DNA from: Monilinia fructicola
Lineage: Eukaryota > Ascomycota > Leotiomycetes > Helotiales > Sclerotiniaceae
Direction of reading: 5' to 3'
Assembly: GCA_008692225.1 (NCBI GenBank)
Contig: VICG01000006.1
Coordinates: 1,245,501 to 1,309,500 of the forward strand
Length of the DNA: 64,000 nucleotides
The notes under the pieces are model-generated. The model worked only from the letters and a program-made list of their open reading frames with translations, did no database searches and was not told where the DNA came from. The position numbers were made by a program, and so were the translations under genes. Of this stretch, positions 1 to 14,472 are shown in pieces (position 1 is the stretch's first letter; every line of letters begins with the position of its first letter).

Positions 1-236
1 CCGAGTAGTGGATAATCTTCATGTATAATGCACTATTGCACACCCTCTTTGTAAGATGACCACTAGTAGACCATGGATCCCTATCTAATTGATATGTTAT
101 ACTTTCGTGGTCTTTCCAGATGGCATAGGTTTACCCGACATACCAATGTTCCTGACTACTTTATTGTTGCTGCATTCCCATTAAATATTTTCATCGCAGG
201 ATTTTAAGTGATCGATATTCTCAATTCTAGTCCACG

Positions 237-2557
<2,321 letters not shown>

Positions 2558-4098
2558 TGGGTGGAGGGGGGCATGGGTGCTGGGAACCATATTTGGAGGA
2601 AGGTCATGGGAGCAGAATTTAACAGAGATCCATGGCAGGAGAAAGACGGCAGGATAAGAAATTTTGACACCAGACGAAATGAACACCCAAGAGTATAGAA
2701 CAAGAGACCAAAGAAGTTTCTCCCAGTCATCACAACTAATGGTCATACGAGTTCACACACAATGAGCACGGAACCAGATGCAAATCCCTCCACTTTCAGT
2801 CCTCCCAACTTCACCAAAGCTACGACGCGCTTACCATCCCCATCTCCAGGAAGCCCGTCTCTTCCCCAAAGAATCTCTCGTCCCAACCCATCCACCATAA
2901 AAAAACAAATCTCAAGTCTCAACGATGAAAATTCCAAATTGCACCTATCCCCTCCCGCCTCCTGACGCCCAAAATTTACCACACAAGCCAACAAACCCAA
3001 GCGAAAGAACATAACCTGACATACCGCCGAAATGATCTAAGCACTATCCCTTCAAACCAGAACCAAAACCTAAGTAGAAGTAATGCTCTAATCTCCATTT
3101 GTTCTTGAGCTTTTAATCAACAGAAATCAACGATAAGGGTGGTTTAAAAGCGAGCTGAGCTCTCTCTCTCTCTCTCTATCTATCATGAGATCAGGCGAGA
3201 TGGGATGGAATAAGGGAAAGGAGAATTGGAATTGGAATCGGAATTAGAATAAGAAGTAGAAGAATGGGATTATTTCCCACCTAGATGGAGGAGGTACATG
3301 CAAGTATGCAAATAGTATGTAAACAAAATATGTATACATGTGAAGGTTGATTAACCATACCTAAGCGATGAGCGGTAACTAGTTAAGCGAAGGCGATTTA
3401 AGGTTAACCCGGAACTGAAACCAAAAAAAAAAGCACCCGGTGAGTTCCCGGTGAAGTAAGCTTAACCTTAAGCTTAGGTGCGTGTTAAAACTCTTTTACC
3501 TTCTTACCGACTAACCTTGCCGACTAACCTTGCCGATTACTCATGTAGCCCGAAAGTAAGACTTGCAAAAGCCGGTACGCTAATAGGTGACAAAGCCTGC
3601 TATCATAACTTATAATGTTTACGGAGATTCTGATTGGAATCTTCAAAAGGGGGTATTACCATATATTAGCCTTTACCCCTTGTTTTAGCTTCCTGATTAT
3701 TGGTAGTGCGCGAGAAGTTTTCAAGCTTTGAGATCAATGCTCCAGATTGTCGAGCAGCTGAAAGTGGCTAAATAAATTGAATATACAACTTTCATTTGAA
3801 TTTGGACTGGAGGTACGGCCGAACCAAAGTTCTCGTTTGCGATTGTCTCTTAAATGGTTCGCAATGATAGAGAATAAATATTTGAAGCGTGTAAGAGGGA
3901 GAAATGGGATTAGGAAGAAGGACAGAATACTGGTTTTATGTATCAGGTTCTTAGTTTCACCCCAAAAATGGACAGGTAAAGTTTCAAATGCTCATCGCAT
4001 TATGGCAAGGCTTTATCGATCACCTGTATCGTCGTGAATCGTCATCATGAACTCCCCTCCCCTTGTTCTCCCCGTCTCCCTAAACCTTGAAAAGATTC
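2558..4098. other. intergenic, no supported gene
   Basis: This lies between the 3' ends of two converging genes. It holds a short CT microsatellite (about 3160-3180), a purine-rich stretch (3200-3290) and a small tandem of a 13-base unit around 3506-3533 (cgactaaccttgc, two copies, then a partial). Small reading frames at 2762-2965 and 3777-4037 have no recognisable domain and no splice support. Confidence 0.5.
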
Positions 4099-5433
4099 CT
4101 AGGGTCTTGACTTCACTCCATGCTCTGTTGCAGTGCGAACTTCAACGTTGCCATCCTCCATTCCAAAATATGCAGCTATTGGCTTTTGTCCACCACCTTC
4201 TTCACCAGCATTGGCAACCTGGCCACCATTTCTACCATGGAAGAGACCAGTTTCCAATACTCCAACTATTCTCTTTAATCTTCTTCCCAAGTTGTGTACT
4301 TCCCACGTTCCATGTTCACCATCACCCTTATCGTCACCCTTCAAATCCGAAGGAATCAAGAGTTTTGGAAAAGGCGCATCGATGATCCACATGCCATTAT
4401 CGGTTACTACTGGTCCTGCTTTCGCACTTCCACCCTGTCTGATTTTTGGATCCGGAGATCCGAGTGTAATAAGAATCCTTTTTATGGTCGGGGCAGCTAA
4501 TGGAGCGATTTCGATCGGAATAGCTTTCCAGGATGTGAGGAGACGAGGTTGAAGTTTACGATAATCTATACATGATTGATCTTAGTTAAAGTCGAAAGAC
4601 ACTGCTCAAATTTTTTACTGACCTGCTACACATACGAACTTCTTGGAAGAAGTTGCGACAAGCTTTTCTTGGAAAAGACAAGCTCCACCTCCTTTTATGC
4701 AGTTGAGGTCTTCGTCAATCTCGTCTGCCCCATCGAATGCAACATCGAGACTTTCACGTTTGCCCTTTAGCCCTAAATCCTGGAGACCCGTTGAAACGTC
4801 AAAGGCAGCATCCCCACTAAGGTTGCCAACAGCTACCGGAGGTAAAGAATCAATACTTCCCAGAGGGAGACCGGCTTCGATAATCAACTGTTTACTTTGA
4901 TCACCAGTTGGAACAAAAATCATCTTTGAGGTGATATCTCGACCCTGGGCAGCGATAGCTTCAACCACGTAAACAACGGTGCTACCTGATCCAATTCCAA
5001 CATATCTGTAAGAAGGATCAAAGTGATCCTCAACTGCCTTGTACGCTGCTCGACGTTTGGAAGCTTCTACCGGAGAAAGGTTTGCATAGTCATAGGTATG
5101 AGGAGTAGCATTCTCGGTCGCTGGAACTGTCGGGTTTGTGGAGGCTGTAGATTGGCCAGAAACGGCTGGATTGGTAGAAGCCATTGAATCCTTGGAGTAT
5201 TGTTTGGATTTGTTCGATAGATCTTGATTTGTTTTATCCAAAGATTGGGGAAAGCCTGGGTAGAGTTTGCGTGAATGACTCCTAGTCGCAGGACAAGAAC
5301 GTGTAAATGATCGTTGAGTTGAGAGTACAACCTTAGAGCTTTTAGATTTTATCGGATGAATATTTAGAATGAAAGAAGACAATGTATTAGGGTGAAGAAA
5401 TCTGAAAGCAAAATTGCGAAGATATATTTCCAT
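4099..5433 (-). CDS. rki1: ribose-5-phosphate isomerase A
   Basis: Two exons on the minus strand, 5433-4623 and 4565-4099, with a 57-nt intron (GTCAGT...TATAG) joining VCVA to DYRKLQ. RpiA marks are present in order: GSGST (phosphate binding), FDGADEID (catalytic aspartates), KGGGA followed by FQEK, and VTDNG near the C-terminal domain. The enzyme interconverts ribose 5-phosphate and ribulose 5-phosphate in the non-oxidative pentose phosphate pathway. From the first ATG the product is 425 residues, longer than usual because of about 84 basic, Ser/Arg-rich N-terminal residues. A second ATG at 5184 (MASTNP) gives 342 residues and may be the cytosolic start; the longer form could carry an organelle presequence. 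The gene is divergent from the NEDD8 E1 gene. Confidence 0.92.
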
Positions 5434-5936
5434 CAAAACTCTGGTTGGGAAGGGTCAGGAAGGGCAGCGGTACTTTGAGTAATACCTAGTATTTAAAGAC
5501 AATCAATCAATGATGAATTATATTCTGGTGGGGTCGAGCCAGTCGAGCCAGTCAAGCCATGTGGGATGACCTAGCTAGATTTCTGACATAAGACGTTTTG
5601 CTGAGTAAGATGACATGAGAAGAGCCTCCCCGGTGAGCAGACACTAAGATAAGAGCACCTCGTCATGTCACGTGCCGATAAGAGCTGTCAACCTTAGATA
5701 AGCAAGGCTTCGAAATGGTGCGGCTTTGATGTCGGTTTTGACGTTGGTTTCTTGATATATGAATACTAGGTATGCATGGAGTAGCTGCCGGTTCTTGTCA
5801 GTTTCCCAATTATATCATACACTCATACATATACACTCTCATACACCCATAAGTTTTCTGGATACTTGGAGAGCTTACAAACCATTCTCATCCACGTATT
5901 CAACACTGTACTATTGATCCTTCTGTTGTTCCGACA
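5434..5936. promoter_or_regulatory. shared divergent promoter with clustered GATAAG boxes and a CACGTG
   Basis: The 503 bases between the divergent starts of rki1 and the NEDD8 E1 gene contain GATAAG at 5648-5653, 5677-5682 and 5697-5702. The first two are part of a repeated GATAAGAGC. A palindromic CACGTG lies at 5669-5674. GATA boxes are the known target of fungal GATA factors (AreA/WC type) and CACGTG of bHLH factors. That these sites act here is inference from clustering. Confidence 0.35.
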
Positions 5937-7761
5937 ATGATGGAGGTAGTCACAGAACAGACCCCTCCTGTCCTGCAAGGTCCTTCAGAAAAGGAAAAGA
6001 AATATGACCGACAACTGCGTCTATGGGCAGCTTCAGGACAATCAGCGCTTGAGAATGCCAAATTATTACTGTTAAATTCAGGTTCAGGTACTGTTGGGGT
6101 TGAGACTTTAAAGAACTTGGTTCTTCCAGGTATGTCATAAGATGATAGAAATATGCATAGGGAATTAACAGTGATAGGCATTGGCAAGTTTACAATCGCA
6201 GATGAAGCAATTGTAGATGAGGCTGATCTGGGTGTTAATTTCTTTCTCGATGAGGAGAGCTTGGGGCAATCAAGGGCAGAACGATGTGTGAAACTTTTAC
6301 AAGAACTCAATCCAGATGTGAAGGGGGATTGGTATCCAAAAGTCAAGGTAGTCAATCAAGTGCATATATTACCAGCCCACATGCTAACTGAGTGCGTATG
6401 CAGGATGGCAAGCTGCATCAACTCTTTGAAGGAGAGAAAGAAGAGAAATATACATTAATAATACACTCATTTCCTATCGAACCCAGAATCCTTGCTCTTG
6501 CAGAAAAATATAGCGCAGCTCACAAAGTTCCTCTCATCAGCATCCACTCGGCTGGATTCTACTCATATTTCAAGACAAATTTACCAGGAAATTTCCCTAT
6601 CGTTGAAACCCATCCAGACTCTACCGCCACAACAGACTTACGACTTTTGAAACCATGGCCAGAACTTTCGAGCTTTGCAGCAGATCTGACCAAAAACATT
6701 GATACTCTCAGTGATCATGAGCATGGACATATACCTTATCTGATTTTACTCCTACATTTCCTGGGGAAGTGGAAGGAAGAGCACGGTTCATACCCAGGAA
6801 CATACAAAGAAAAGACAGAGTTTAGGACGACAGTTTCAAATGGCTCAAGAAGAAATAATGCTGAGGGTGGAGAGGAGAACTTTGATGAAGCCATTGCAGC
6901 TGTTCTGAAAAACATTTCAGTCCGAGATTTAGCAAGTTCTGTGAAGGAGGTTTTTGACTACGAACCTACTGAGGTATGGCAGAAAATATCTAATTCAACG
7001 ATTCCAGTGCTAACCAGCGCGATTTTTAGGCAGAATCACAATCAGAATTCTGGATTATAGCCGATGCCGTCAAAAAGTTCTATGAAAAGCATAATGAGCT
7101 CCCTCTTCCTGGATCCGTCCCAGACATGAAGGCCCAATCAAGCATATATGTACAACTTCAGAACATCTACAAAGCAAAAGCTCGCCAAGATGTCCAGGAA
7201 GTACTACAGACTATTCGGGATCAGAGGCGTGATATCAAAGTAGAAAGAGTGGAGGAATTCTGTAAGAACGCTGCTTTCATCAAGCTCATCCGAGGCTCGG
7301 ACCCGACAACGGACTTGGAAAAGATTGCCAGTAGGTTCATCATATATAACCCACCTTGAAGAGTTGAGACTAACACTCCAGCAGAGTCGGAATTTGAGAA
7401 TGATGAGAACTCCCCTTTGACAATGATGCCACTTTCAAACCTCCCAATCTACTTAGCTCTCCGGGCAACTTCCCATGTACCGTCAGCCACTTCACCCGAA
7501 ATCCTGGCCCAAATAGATAAAGAAATTCCGAATGCTTCATCAAATCAACGCGTTGTTCAGGTTGCTGAAGAATTAGCACGAGCCAAAGGAGGAGAGTTAC
7601 ACAACATTTCTTCATTGACAGGCGGAATGGTGGCACAAGAGATCATTAAAATTGTCACAAAACAATATGTACCGATCGATAACACATGCATTTTTGATGG
7701 TATCACGAGCAGGACTCAAGTTTTGAGGATCACTGACCGAACAAAACCTATAGAATCCTAA
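5937..7761 (+). CDS. ula1: NEDD8-activating enzyme E1 regulatory subunit (APPBP1/NAE1/Ula1 family)
   Basis: Five exons: 5937-6129, 6178-6347, 6404-6973, 7030-7330, 7382-7761, in frame throughout and coding 537 residues, the usual size for this family. The N-terminus [10 protein letters not shown] and the following [12 protein letters not shown], then [11 protein letters not shown], are diagnostic of the ThiF/E1 fold half that pairs with Uba3. The C-terminus has [10 protein letters not shown] and FDGITS. The subunit has no catalytic cysteine; it adenylates NEDD8/Rub1 only as a heterodimer with Uba3, feeding cullin neddylation. The acceptor of intron 1 was taken at 6177 because it recreates the conserved LPGIG; an earlier AG would give a longer, less conserved join. 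The last intron could also end three bases later (one residue difference). Confidence 0.92.
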
Positions 7762-9366
7762 ATTATCGCATAGGGGTGTTTGGCGAGGGTTTTGGGGGCA
7801 TATGATCCGGGAGCACTGGGGAAATGTCATGCATATGAGATGTGGGGGATAGACGAAGATTAACGAAGATTTGCGCTTGTCACCGGGCCATGACTATGGC
7901 TTGTAGTAACGATATCATGACTAAATACCAAACAAATCAGCATACAATTTACAGAGCATGGGGAGCAATGCGATTGTAAATGAATATAGTTGCATGAAAA
8001 TATGATAGCCATACATATAAATCACGCGGTTCAACAGAACCAGAAAATCTTCAAAATATGAATTTCATTGAGCACAACATTATGCATGCGTGCAATTATG
8101 TATGCAGTAGATCATGAGTGAAGAGTGGGGGCATGCAGTGGAAATATCTTTAGTGGTAGAAGGTTGTGGTACATCTGTCGTGCAGTTCTAACACAGTTAG
8201 TACAGCGTCTCCGCATTCGCTTATGGCTTTGAGCCCTTTCACGTCAGATGATTACACGACACCATATTGTGATTTTTGTTTGGGGGTGAGTTTGGGGGGT
8301 TGATGAGTGAGTGCGTGTTTGGTGAGTGGCGATGCGATTGGGAGGGATGTGTTGTGTTGTGTTGTATTGTGTTGTTGGTGGGATACAAGTACCTAAGTAT
8401 GTATCCCAAATTTAAATTCATCCGTCTTGGAAATGTCGGTTGAGGGCTTGACCTTTGGTAGAGCGGGTCCGGGGTCGGAGAGGAAGGGGGACAGGGAGAG
8501 GAAGAGCCAAAGCTGAGAACAATCCAATTGGGCGAGGATGAGGGTGAAGTGAGGAGACGAGGATGTATTCCCGATACGGCGAGAGAACATGAAAAGGAGT
8601 TTCGGCCCGCTTTCCCATGTCGATCGATGATTTAGCTTTTGGATGAAAACTTTCCCGATCCCAACGTAGGCAGCTCTGCTCCAAATCGCATGTCCGTAGA
8701 TTCTAAGTACAGGTGAGAGGAAGGTGTGTATAGAGAAGGCGTTGAATTTAGTTTTTGGGCACCAATGCCGGTACATACTCCTTATTCTTTCTCTCTGCAA
8801 AGCAATCGGAACGCCCCGAACAGAGGCTAATAGAGCCGAGTTTTTCAAGATCTCTATGGACCCCGCAAATGCTAGGCTGTGCAATGGATTGAGGAGCTGG
8901 GCAGTGTGAATTTTTATGCGCTATCTTCCCAATATAGATGGACCCCCGATTACTCTACAGCAGGGCACGACGCGAGGTAAACCTTTCGGGTAACCGGGTG
9001 GGTGATTTTCATGCAAATAGATAGATGTACATACCGAGGTATATCTGATGCCGTAAGTGCCAAAACGGGATCGTTATCATGTTACAAGGGGGCTCACTGC
9101 TCACTGTTAAGTCTTGGGGTTGTGTTAAGGATATGCATTAAAAATGGTATTCCAAGTAAGAATTTCCTATAGTGGTATCATATTTTAAACATAATTAGCC
9201 TCGTAGCCCATATACATAAACAAAGAAGTCATAGTTGCGACCCGTCGAGCCAAAAATACACTAGATCCCCTCGCCCACCTCCCAAAAATTCCCAGATCCC
9301 TTCCAAACTTTGGAGAGACCAGCTCCTTTGTAGATGATAAAAGATCCTGGCGAACACAGTCGCTTA
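7762..9366. other. intergenic, no supported gene
   Basis: This is the 3' flank of two converging genes. A GTGTT-rich stretch sits at 8347-8375. The longest frame here (8393-8884, minus) has no recognisable domain, no codon-level signature and an overlapping frame on the other strand, so it is not called. Confidence 0.45.
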
Positions 9367-11783
9367 TTAATGAATGATATACGGCCCCTCGAATTGCCCC
9401 ATCCCCGAATCATCATACTGCAATGGTAGCCCATCATAAGGCATGTCGAGTCCATCCGGCAAATTCCCCCATAGCATTCCGTCCAAATCCCATATCCCCC
9501 CATTATCCAACATCATCAATTGTTCTTCTCCCATAATCTCAACTTGCTGCAACATCTCACTGTCCATGTAATGCCTTCCATCTATCCCACCCATGCGATG
9601 AATATCATCTGAAATATGGCCCAACCCCGGACTCGGCTGTCTCGTTAATGGTCGCTTACTAGCGTCATACATTTTGCTAACCACTTCCCGACTTCGTCTA
9701 GCGGCCAATGACCAATCGGCCATGCGGTCAAAGGCTTCGAGTACAATTTCTATCTGTGCTTGCCACTCGCGGACGAGATTCACGTTCCACGATTCCCAGA
9801 ATATACTGACCAGTGGGATCATAGATGCTTGATACATGAACCACACGCCATTCCATCCTAACATTTGGTTGCGTGCCCATTCTCCGGATATATCTTCGAT
9901 GGTTTCTTGGGCAATGGTACGGCATGTTCTGACGGCGGCAAGCTCTTCCTTGTTGGACGATATTCCTTGGTTACCTCGATTTGCGAGATTCAGAAGGACG
10001 GGCCTGTAAAGAACAATGCGGAGGTTCTGGTATCTCCATTTCATAACGCACCGAGCGGTATATATTGACTCCGCACAAGGTTCCCTGGAGCGCAGAATCC
10101 ATGGAAGATTTTCGTACCATTCTACAAGTTGTGCGTCGAGGTTTGCGAGGTCGTCACTGCGGAGAAGTGGAGTTTGGGCGAGAGCATCTTGAATGTGGGT
10201 GGCGACTTTGCAGAACTTGATATTCTCCATCAAGGGGATGGTATTCATATTTTGATTCTAGAGGGGAATTTAGAGATAAATAAGCGGAGAAGGAAAGAAA
10301 GGAGGTACGAACAGTATTAGGAATGGATTCAGGAGGCCGCATGGTGATCGCAGGACCCCATCGACCCATAGAAGGTCTTCCCAAGGTTGTAGATGCCCAC
10401 GTGTCGAGACAAAATAGACTCCACCACGTTCTTCGCCTTTGCTCTGAGATCAGGTTGCTCTCCGCGTTATTTTCATGTATACTTTCTCGATGTAAGCCCA
10501 TTGCACATGCCATTCGTAAAGCTGCTCCACAAATAGCATTGGCCATGTTTGGACGATTGATATAGTGAAGATAATATCCTCCCATCAATGATAGAGCTTG
10601 CAATGTTTCTAAATGCCCACTGCCAAATGAATCAATTCCTAAGTGATCTTTTGCTCGGTTGTAGTAATTGATATGGTTATGATCATCCGATTTATTCGCG
10701 ACAATACTTCCCATTGCAAATACCATATTCAGTAATGCGAGCCATGGTGTATCATGCCGTCGCCCGCTCAAGAAGTCAGCTCTGAAAGTGGGTTCATCAA
10801 GCATCGGTACAAATATTTGTACTCTGTTGAAGTATGCATCAATAAGAGTTTGGCCATCGGACGACCATGAAATTGCCGGTAGCTCCCTTACTGAACTACT
10901 CGGTCGCGGTGTAGGATAATTACTACTTGCAGGAATTTGTTTATTGTTTGAAGGCGCCAAGAGAGACCGAAGTCTTGGTGCTACCTTGAGCATCACAAGA
11001 AGTGCGGCTTTGATTGAGGTCGCACCTAAGTATGACGACTGTCGATCAACTGCAAGAGACAGAGCATTCACATCATCCGCTTCTGCGGGTATCGGATCTC
11101 GGTTTCTTCTTTCTTCATCCCATTCTGTATCTTGGCTTGGTATCTGTTCGAGGTTTGCTAGGCTTCTATCTTCATCTGAGCCAGAGTTTAAGGGCGACCG
11201 ATATTCCTGCGATATTGGGGAAGTGTTAGAGCCCGAGGGAGATGTATTCGAAAGTGCGCTTCGTGGGGATCGGTCAATGAGTGCAACGAGCTCATTTCTC
11301 GACAATGGCAATAACTGTTGCACCTCTCGATCCGGATAAAGTCTTCGTAGAATGGTACGGCATTCTTCCAAGGACTGAGTGAGAGCATCGAGGGTTCTAC
11401 TTCAATCAGTACGTAAGGCAGCATATAGAATGCACAAGTATCGTACTTGCGAGAGGGAATCACCCTCTGTCTATGTTTATCGTAATAACATGATTTTGGG
11501 GATCGACATCCAACACATTGCCCACAAGGCTGTCGTCCATCGCATCGAATTTTACGACGTTTGCATTCTGCACAAGCGTGTGGAGTTGTGATTCTCTTGG
11601 TTACTCCATTGGTTGTCGGCTTTGGTGTACTTTGAATTGTTTGCTCTGAGCTTAGAGTTTGGCGGGGTGGCGCCAGTCCTTGAACTAGATACAACGTTGG
11701 AACAATGATCAGCATGGCAGCTTCCTCAGTCCACTCGGTAACCTGGATGTATTTTCGAAAGTCCACTTACAGGTATGGAACAT
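9367..11783 (-). CDS. Zn(II)2Cys6 transcription factor with fungal-specific regulatory domain
   Basis: Proposed exons on the minus strand: 11783-11771, 11684-11447, 11396-10313, 10257-9367, giving 741 residues. The binuclear zinc cluster follows the start closely, at residues 42-70 (CAEC, KIRCDG, PCGQC and a last Cys in PKSC; spacing 2-6-5-2-8). The middle has the fungal_trans signature: DAYFNRVQIFVPMLDEPTF, the GLHRES helix end and RRRTWWSLFCLDTW. The tail is Met/Asp/Gly-rich and may be an activation region. It should be a nuclear DNA-binding regulator; target genes cannot be inferred. The start is uncertain: a tiny first exon (ATGTTCCATACCT) with a good GTAAGT donor is preferred, but an unspliced ATG at 11766 or 11715 also stays in frame. 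The intron at 10258-10312 has a weak GTTCGT donor. Confidence 0.82.
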
Positions 11784-11838
11784 CTCTGCGGAACCAATTG
11801 ATGAAGGCATGAAGATGGTGCCGATTTCCGAAGGAAAA

Positions 11839-12328
11839 TTACCCGCCACACTTTGATAGAATTGGGATTGGATTGACGTCTGGAATATTTTGCAGTTCGA
11901 TTGCAGCAAGTGCAGCGTAATCAGCTTAATATGAAATATGACAGAAATACGTCGATATCGGTATCTTTTTGGCTTCCGAGCGGAAAATTACCTGGGCGTG
12001 AGTTGATGGTAAGATATTCAGCGACGTTGGAGGTGCGGGGAATGACTGCAGCGTTTCCGGTAGACTTCAATTCGTATAATACTGACTAACCAACGGTCAC
12101 GGTTGAGGTGCCGACGTTGTCTTCGGAGAAGTGCTGACATTCGCTGACGGCAGCGGGTCCCTTCTGTTGGCCAAAATCCTTGATATATTGGGTATATCGC
12201 AATATTATATCTACGACGTTGTAGCAGTGGGACGTGAGAAAACTTCCTGGCGTCGTCAATGCAACCGTGGGGCTTGTTAGCACTGTGGCCACAGCATATA
12301 TGTATATGCAGATTCTCACGAGGATCAT
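11839..12328 (-). CDS. candidate small secreted cysteine-containing protein
   Basis: Exon 12328-12091 encodes a hydrophobic leader (MILVRICIYIYAVATVL, likely cleaved near residues 20-25) followed by LTSHCYNVVDIILRY and a SECQH segment. It is open only to a stop in the intron. With a GTTAGT donor and a CTGCAG acceptor it joins 12045-11992, and then 11879-11839, keeping frame to a TAA after KCGG: 110 residues with three cysteines after the leader. The second donor (GTAATTTTCC) and the sequence at the end of the gene share a nearly identical motif, so a further splice giving a slightly longer tail is possible. No family is recognised. It lies only 56 bases upstream of the transcription factor start on the same strand, so it might instead be untranslated leader of that gene. 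The case rests on frame continuity across three exons and on the leader. Confidence 0.4.
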
Positions 12329-14472
12329 GAGCTGATTCCCTCTTTACTGGATCTTATGCTTGGAGGTTTCTCCAAGTTCCAAACCTCTTCCTGCAGTGTC
12401 CGGGAAAATGTGGATAGGAATAGTCTTGTTAGGTACTCAATTGGGTCTTATGAGAAAACATATGCTTGTGGTTGTATATCAGATTGACGAATTGGGACTG
12501 CTTGATACGTGATTTAGAATGATATTCTTGCAGTTCTGTTGGGCACGAGGATTGATGACCCTCTGGGTTGCATCCTGTCTGGGGATTGAATTATTTTAGA
12601 CATGTCGTACAAAGGGGAAAGTACTCTCTCTACTTGTCAGTTTTCATCTGATCTTTTTCCCGCCTCCACGATCCCAGTTTCCCCCAACAATTTCCCCACA
12701 CAGTTCGTACTACGCTTGGCCAATTGTTACACGTCTGGAGCACGTATAACGCCTTTTCGGATAGACGGAGAGATTCTGGGGAATATGATTGGCGACAAGA
12801 ATGGGGGTGATTAGCATGACTAGGATCATTAAAAGACTACCGGAAAATCAATTTGGCGATTCTACCTGTCTCAGAGTTTAGAATCATATATCATCATGCA
12901 ATCTTCTCATATATTAGAACTCTCTCTTTCGTCGGAGAAGACATCTCATTTCTGTCCTTCATCTCCCAAGAAGATCACTACAGAAAGGGGGGTAACACAA
13001 TGATGAATCAACACATGACGAACTATCAAAACTCATACTCATGCCCAATAGCTGGAAAAATTCGCTCAACACGTGTCAAAATCTTCATTGTGGAGTGTTC
13101 GTCTCCAGACTTTGACTACGCCAGAAGTTTCGAACTTTTCACAATGGCTTGCTTGCTTACTTACCACAGCTCAAATACTCCCAAGAAACGGCTCAGATTG
13201 ATGATGATATGTTCAAAGCGCATGCTATGGCCACGTACGAGACTGCATTCCATGCAATACATAATATCCACATAACATGGGTTTTGGTTAATCCGGGACC
13301 CTGGGATAGGTATGCCAAGCTTAATTGCCTCAAAAACGTTGCGGCCTTCCTGCAACAATTCGGCGAATCTACAAACCTGCAGTCATAGCAGCATGAACAA
13401 CCAAAAACACATAAAATACTCGAATTTCAGCTGTGGGCTTCAACGGCACACGGCCGCTCTCTGGCTGCACATCATCCTGAGGCGTATCAAGCATGACATT
13501 CTTGTCCGTGAAGCTTACATCTCGACCTCGCCGACGATCCAGCCTACAAGCATATATCTTCAAGGCGCAACGGTCGGAAAAACTATTTGAGATCCTAATA
13601 CTCTGAATGTCACGTTCTCCATATTAATACCCGAGATAATTTCCTAATTAAGACTTACGAGCAGCAGCTACCCGGCCAGTATCTCCCTATAATGTTCTCT
13701 CCCGTGACAGGGGTCGGAGTAAACCAAGAGTAAACTAAGACTCACCTTTCGCGAAACGCGGGGTGATCACCAGTAAGTATCGAAATATTAGACCTTCTAA
13801 AATCTGACATAGATCCCCCCTGGCGATTGTGGGGAAGTGTGATTACCTTGAAAGAAAGTTGCGATGTATGCAATGAAAACTAGAGGGTAAACCCGGTACA
13901 TAGTTGTGAGCCGCGTTCATTATGCCGAACCGATGATTAGTGTGTAACTGTGGCTCAATATAGGAGCTTCAGCCGAGTGCCGCTTCGAACTGCGATTGGT
14001 TGTAATACTTTACTCGTAAACTTGGCGTTGCTGTGAAGAAAAGCTGTTCGGATAATGGTGCTGTCAGCTTGGGTCTAGACCCGGGAGAGGAAGAACATCT
14101 AGGCTTTATAGAGCTCCAGGCTTAGAGCATGACTAAACGCGGGCTGATACTTTTTATCAGGGAATAGAGTTTTGATATTTTGATATTATTTCACATGAAA
14201 ACTTGGGTTCTGAGCGTCTAGATCTGAATGTGGCCAGGCATAAGATAAACTTGTTTACAAGCTCTAAGACACATGAGTTACAAAGAACACAAATGGTTAA
14301 AGAGATGGGGGATGGGCTGAGTGATTCTTAATAACCGAATGACCATTTGGTAAGATCGGATTGAGAAGTGAATGGAGAAAAGGCTTGAAATCATCGTGGT
14401 GCCATCAGACACCCGGATCCAATGGCTGTATCCTCTACTGTTAAAAAAACCCCGTGAATCCTGCGGTAATAT
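12329..14472. other. gene-poor stretch, no intact gene seen
   Basis: Frames at 12602-12814, 12853-13275 and 13312-13590 are short, overlap each other in different phases, and show no domain. Around 13141-13390 two plus-strand phases look somewhat protein-like (a segment with AMATYETAFHAIHNIH), which may be the relic of a gene, but I cannot name it. Confidence 0.35.

Noticed and set aside
8393..8884. 163-codon minus-strand frame
   Set aside because: No domain, no splice or promoter context, and overlapping frames on the other strand; it is probably chance, although it is the longest unexplained frame in that gap.
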